DNA of 8,933 bases from an uncultured Eubacteriales bacterium. Lineage in GTDB: Bacteria; Bacillota; Clostridia; Christensenellales; Aristaeellaceae. A program made the translations under genes and the position numbers. This document shows positions 6,890 to 8,933 of the stretch, one piece after another; position 1 is the stretch's first letter; the number at the start of each line of letters is the position of its first letter. The notes under the pieces were generated by a model that did no database searches, was not told the DNA's origin, and was given only the letters and a program-made list of their open reading frames with translations. The stretch is taken from contig CALVPU010000235.1 in assembly GCA_944353735.1 (NCBI GenBank), forward strand, positions 1 to 8,933, in the 5' to 3' direction.

Positions 6890-8112
6890 AGGCGTTTTTC
6901 GCGCAGCTGCGCCGGCGCTGGCAGACGCCGTTGATGCTGGCGGCTGGCTTTCTGCCCGCGCCGCTGATGTTGTGCGCGTTCCTTGCGCCGCAGGCACCGT
7001 GGAGCGGCGTGCCCGCGGCGCTCGCCTATGTTTGCGCGGCGTGGGTCTGTGCTGCCGTGGCGGGACGCCGCCGCCTGCTGACGGGCGCGTTGGGCGCAAT
7101 GGCGATCGTCGCGCTGGGACTTGCGGCGCTGCCGTGGCGCGATGCGCCCGTGCTGCTGGCGATTCCCGCGCTCTACGCCTTTCTGCTGCTGATGGGCCTG
7201 CCGGCGGGCGGAGAACTGCCGCCCGCGTATCCGTGCGTCGGGCTGGGCTTGCACGTCGCCGCGCAGATTGCCGCGGATGTCGGCGCGCGCGCCGGCGGCA
7301 TGCAGGAAGGCGTGCTGTGGGCGCTGCGGGGGACGTTTGTGGTCTTTGGCGTGATGGGTCTGCTGGCGCTCAACCGCGCCAGCCTGAAGGACGCGGCGGT
7401 CAAGGGAAGCCCCGCGCCGCTGACGGTGCGCCGCAAGAACCTGCTGCTGACGCTGGCGCTGGGCGCGGCAGCGCTGTTCATCGCCTGCCTGCCCGCCGTG
7501 GCGCGCCTGTGTGAACGCGTCTGGCATGCCGCGCTCGCTGCACTGGGGCGGCTGCTTCGCTGGCTGTCGGAGCTGTTTGCCGTCGAGCCGGCGGCGGAGA
7601 CCGGCGGCGCTCCAGCCGCGATGGATATGCAGGGCGCCGCCGCCGGCGCGCCGAACCCATTTTGGGAGATACTGGAAAAGATCGTCGTGGCGCTGGGCGC
7701 GGTCGCGGCAGCGGTGTTCGCCGCGCTGCTGCTGCGCCTTGTCTGGAAGCGCATGCGCCGCTGGCTGCGGGCGCTTGCCGAGCGCCTGCGCCGGTTCGTG
7801 CGGGCGGCGAGCGAGGACTATCAGGACGAGATCGCCGATACCCGCGAGGGCGGTTCGCGGTCGCGCCTGTTCCGCCGGCGCGCACGGGGGCGCGATCTTC
7901 TCCGGGGCGTCGACGCGGCGAAGCTCGCGCCTCGGGAGCGCGTGCGCTTCTATTATCTGTGCGCGCGGCTCCGGCGACCGGACTGGACGGACACTCAGAC
8001 GGCGCGCGAACACCTGCCCGCCGACGCCGCCGAGATCTACGAACGCGCGCGCTACAGCCCGCACGCGGTCAGCGAAGTGGACGCCGGAACCTTCGAGCGC
8101 CGCGTACGCTAG
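6886..8112 (+). CDS. polytopic membrane protein with DUF4129-like C-terminus, no transglutaminase domain
   Basis: The 408-residue product has about seven hydrophobic segments in its first half (near 15-34, 42-59, 63-82, 88-105, 112-130, 141-162 and 185-204). A 60-residue stretch rich in Ala and Gly follows (205-263), then one more membrane segment (264-287). The C-terminal part is basic and presumably cytoplasmic. The tail RVRFYYLCARLRR (352-364) and AEIYERARYSPHAVSEVD (382-399) fits the DUF4129 pattern. This is the topology of TgpA-type proteins of MoxR-DUF58 clusters, with the roughly 300-residue external transglutaminase core missing; I see no Cys-His-Asp catalytic motif in the short loop. 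AAGGAGG (6873-6879) lies 6 bases before the ATG, which overlaps the DUF58 stop. The family assignment rests on the tail and on context; exact function is unknown. Confidence 0.75.
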   Translation: MKAFFAQLRRRWQTPLMLAAGFLPAPLMLCAFLAPQAPWSGVPAALAYVCAAWVCAAVAGRRRLLTGALGAMAIVALGLAALPWRDAPVLLAIPALYAFLLLMGLPAGGELPPAYPCVGLGLHVAAQIAADVGARAGGMQEGVLWALRGTFVVFGVMGLLALNRASLKDAAVKGSPAPLTVRRKNLLLTLALGAAALFIACLPAVARLCERVWHAALAALGRLLRWLSELFAVEPAAETGGAPAAMDMQGAAAGAPNPFWEILEKIVVALGAVAAAVFAALLLRLVWKRMRRWLRALAERLRRFVRAASEDYQDEIADTREGGSRSRLFRRRARGRDLLRGVDAAKLAPRERVRFYYLCARLRRPDWTDTQTAREHLPADAAEIYERARYSPHAVSEVDAGTFERRVR

Positions 8113-8151
8113 GCTTGCCGGCAACATTTTCGCCATGCGCGCGCATTTGCG

Positions 8152-8186
8152 GCGCCTGCCTTGTGCAAGGCGGACAAAGGCAGCGC
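8152..8186 (+). other. alternative stem-loops downstream of the DUF4129 gene
   Basis: GCCTT (8158-8162) can pair with AAGGC (8167-8171) to form a 5-base-pair hairpin. Alternatively GCGC plus TGCCTT (8152-8155, 8157-8162) can pair with AAGGCA plus GCGC (8177-8186) to form a 10-base-pair stem with one bulged C. The two forms exclude each other. No T-run follows either, so this is not a standard terminator. It may still mark or stabilise the 3' end of the operon message. Confidence 0.3.
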
Positions 8187-8232
8187 GGACCTTGATGAAG
8201 GACGTCGAAAGGCGCGCGCACAGGTGGGCTTT

Positions 8233-8253
8233 GTAAAATCGAGGATATTTTAC
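8233..8253. repeat. perfect inverted repeat upstream of the gap promoter (candidate operator)
   Basis: GTAAAAT (8233-8239), seven bases CGAGGAT, then ATTTTAC (8247-8253): a perfect 7-7-7 inverted repeat in an AT-rich patch of an otherwise GC-rich region. It ends 10 bases before the -35 element of gap. The same half-site occurs a third time at 8286-8292, over the -10 element. No T-run follows, so a protein-binding site is more likely than a terminator. The binding protein is unknown. Confidence 0.5.
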
Positions 8254-8263
8254 CGAAAACCAC

Positions 8264-8292
8264 TTGCCAAGCCCGCACCATTGGGGTAAAAT
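8264..8292 (+). promoter_or_regulatory. strong housekeeping promoter of gap
   Basis: TTGCCA (8264-8269), 17 bases, then TAAAAT (8287-8292); each hexamer matches the consensus at 5 of 6 positions. The predicted start is near 8299, giving a leader of about 44 bases. This suits a highly expressed glycolytic gene. Confidence 0.8.
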
Positions 8293-8308
8293 AGATAGCG
8301 TGAACAGA

Positions 8309-8320
8309 GGTACTTGTACC
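8309..8320. promoter_or_regulatory. palindrome in the gap leader (candidate operator)
   Basis: GGTAC-TT-GTACC is a perfect 5-2-5 palindrome about 10 bases after the predicted transcription start and 10 bases before the AGGAGGG ribosome-binding site (8330-8336). A repressor bound here could block elongation. As an RNA hairpin it would need some stem opening to make a loop, so a DNA site is more likely. This is inference from position and symmetry. Confidence 0.35.
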
Positions 8321-8342
8321 GTATGATTTAGGAGGGTTTCAC

Positions 8343-8933
8343 ATGGCTGTTAAGGTTGCTATCAACGGTTTCGGCCGCATCGGTCGTCTTGCTTTCCGTC
8401 AGATGTTCGGCGCTGAGGGCTACGAGATCGTCGCCATCAACGATCTGACTTCCCCGAAGATGCTCGCGCACCTGCTGAAGTACGACTCCACGCAGGGTTG
8501 CTACGCCCGCACCCATGAGGTCGAGGCCGGCGAGGACTATATCACCGTCGACGGCAAGAAGATCACCATCTATGCCAAGGCGAACGCCGCGGAGCTGCCG
8601 TGGGGTGAGCTGGGCGTGGACGTCGTGCTCGAGTGCACCGGCTTCTACACCAGCAAGGCCAAGGCTCAGGCGCACATCGACGCCGGCGCCCGCAAGGTCG
8701 TCATTTCCGCTCCGGCCGGCAACGACCTGCCCACCATCGTCTACAACGTCAACCACAAGACGCTCAAGCCTGAGGACACCATCATCTCCGCCGCGTCCTG
8801 CACCACCAACTGCCTGGCGCCGATGGCGAAGGCCCTGAACGATCTGTGCCCGATCGAGTCCGGCATCATGTGCACGATTCACGCCTACACTGGCGACCAG
8901 ATGATCCTGGACGGCCCGCAGCGCAAGGGCGAC
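8343..8933 (+). CDS. gap: glyceraldehyde-3-phosphate dehydrogenase, 5' part (runs off right edge)
   Basis: This glycolytic enzyme oxidises and phosphorylates glyceraldehyde 3-phosphate to 1,3-bisphosphoglycerate with NAD. The window holds 197 residues of a protein normally near 335-340. Seen: the Rossmann start KVAINGFGRIGR (4-15), Asp34 in INDLT, which favours NAD over NADP, ECTGFY (97-102), the active-site motif ASCTTNCLAP with Cys153, and His180 in TIHAYTGDQ. The tail DGPQRKGD (190-197) is a variant of the usual DxPHKD segment seen in some clostridial and related enzymes. The ATG at 8343 has GGAGG 7 bases upstream. Codon use differs from the neighbours: about half of the first 21 codons end in T (GCT, GTT, GGT, CGT, CTT) and GCC largely replaces GCG, as expected for a highly expressed gene. 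It has its own promoter, so it is not part of the preceding operon, although read-through is possible. Confidence 0.98.
   Translation, partial: MAVKVAINGFGRIGRLAFRQMFGAEGYEIVAINDLTSPKMLAHLLKYDSTQGCYARTHEVEAGEDYITVDGKKITIYAKANAAELPWGELGVDVVLECTGFYTSKAKAQAHIDAGARKVVISAPAGNDLPTIVYNVNHKTLKPEDTIISAASCTTNCLAPMAKALNDLCPIESGIMCTIHAYTGDQMILDGPQRKGD

Noticed and set aside
8115..8124. Palindrome TTGCCGGCAA after the DUF4129 stop as a terminator
   Set aside because: As RNA it gives only three base pairs around a four-base loop, and the T-run after it is short and offset.
8203..8209. Possible Spo0A box (CGTCGAA) upstream of gap
   Set aside because: It matches the core at six of seven positions but lacks the T-rich flank and is a single copy, so chance is sufficient.
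1..8933. Mobile elements, CRISPR arrays, tRNA or rRNA genes
   Set aside because: I saw no transposase motifs, spaced direct repeats or tRNA-like folds; every long stretch is accounted for by the genes listed.

Overview
The window is very GC-rich (third codon positions are overwhelmingly G or C) and carries spoIVB and spo0A side by side. That pair marks an endospore-forming member of the Bacillota. The high GC and the gene neighbourhood suggest a clostridial lineage rather than a Bacillus. A gut-type, Christensenellales-like relative is only a guess; I could not run a search.

Layout. Bases 1-1077 (minus strand) are the 5' part of tilS, the tRNA(Ile) lysidine synthase gene, which runs off the left edge. 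It has a clear housekeeping promoter. A 320-base divergent spacer separates it from a plus-strand cluster: spoIVB (1398-2651), spo0A (2809-3525) and deoB (3522-4706). This cluster ends at a textbook intrinsic terminator (4749-4784). A second promoter then drives a tightly overlapped three-gene operon: a MoxR AAA+ ATPase (4869-5819), a DUF58 protein (5816-6889) and a polytopic membrane protein with a DUF4129-like tail (6886-8112). After a 230-base spacer with a strong promoter and two inverted repeats, gap (glyceraldehyde-3-phosphate dehydrogenase) starts at 8343 and runs off the right edge.

How the genes work together. SpoIVB is the forespore-secreted serine protease that signals to the mother cell late in sporulation, and Spo0A is the transcription factor that starts sporulation. 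Here spo0A shares an ATGA stop/start overlap with deoB (phosphopentomutase), so initiation of sporulation and pentose-phosphate salvage are probably translated from one message. The MoxR/DUF58/membrane trio resembles the widespread MoxR-DUF58-transglutaminase clusters, but the membrane protein has no transglutaminase domain. tilS and gap are ordinary housekeeping genes.

The most notable feature is the spo0A product. Its DNA-binding half is clearly Spo0A, but its receiver half has lost the acidic metal-binding pair, the switch Thr/Ser and the conserved Lys, keeping only the candidate phospho-acceptor Asp. A candidate sigma-H promoter lies upstream of it. If this is the only Spo0A in the genome, entry into sporulation is unlikely to depend on the classical phosphorelay. 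The second notable region is the gap promoter, which has a perfect 7-7-7 inverted repeat upstream, a third copy of the same half-site over the -10 element, and a separate palindrome in the leader.
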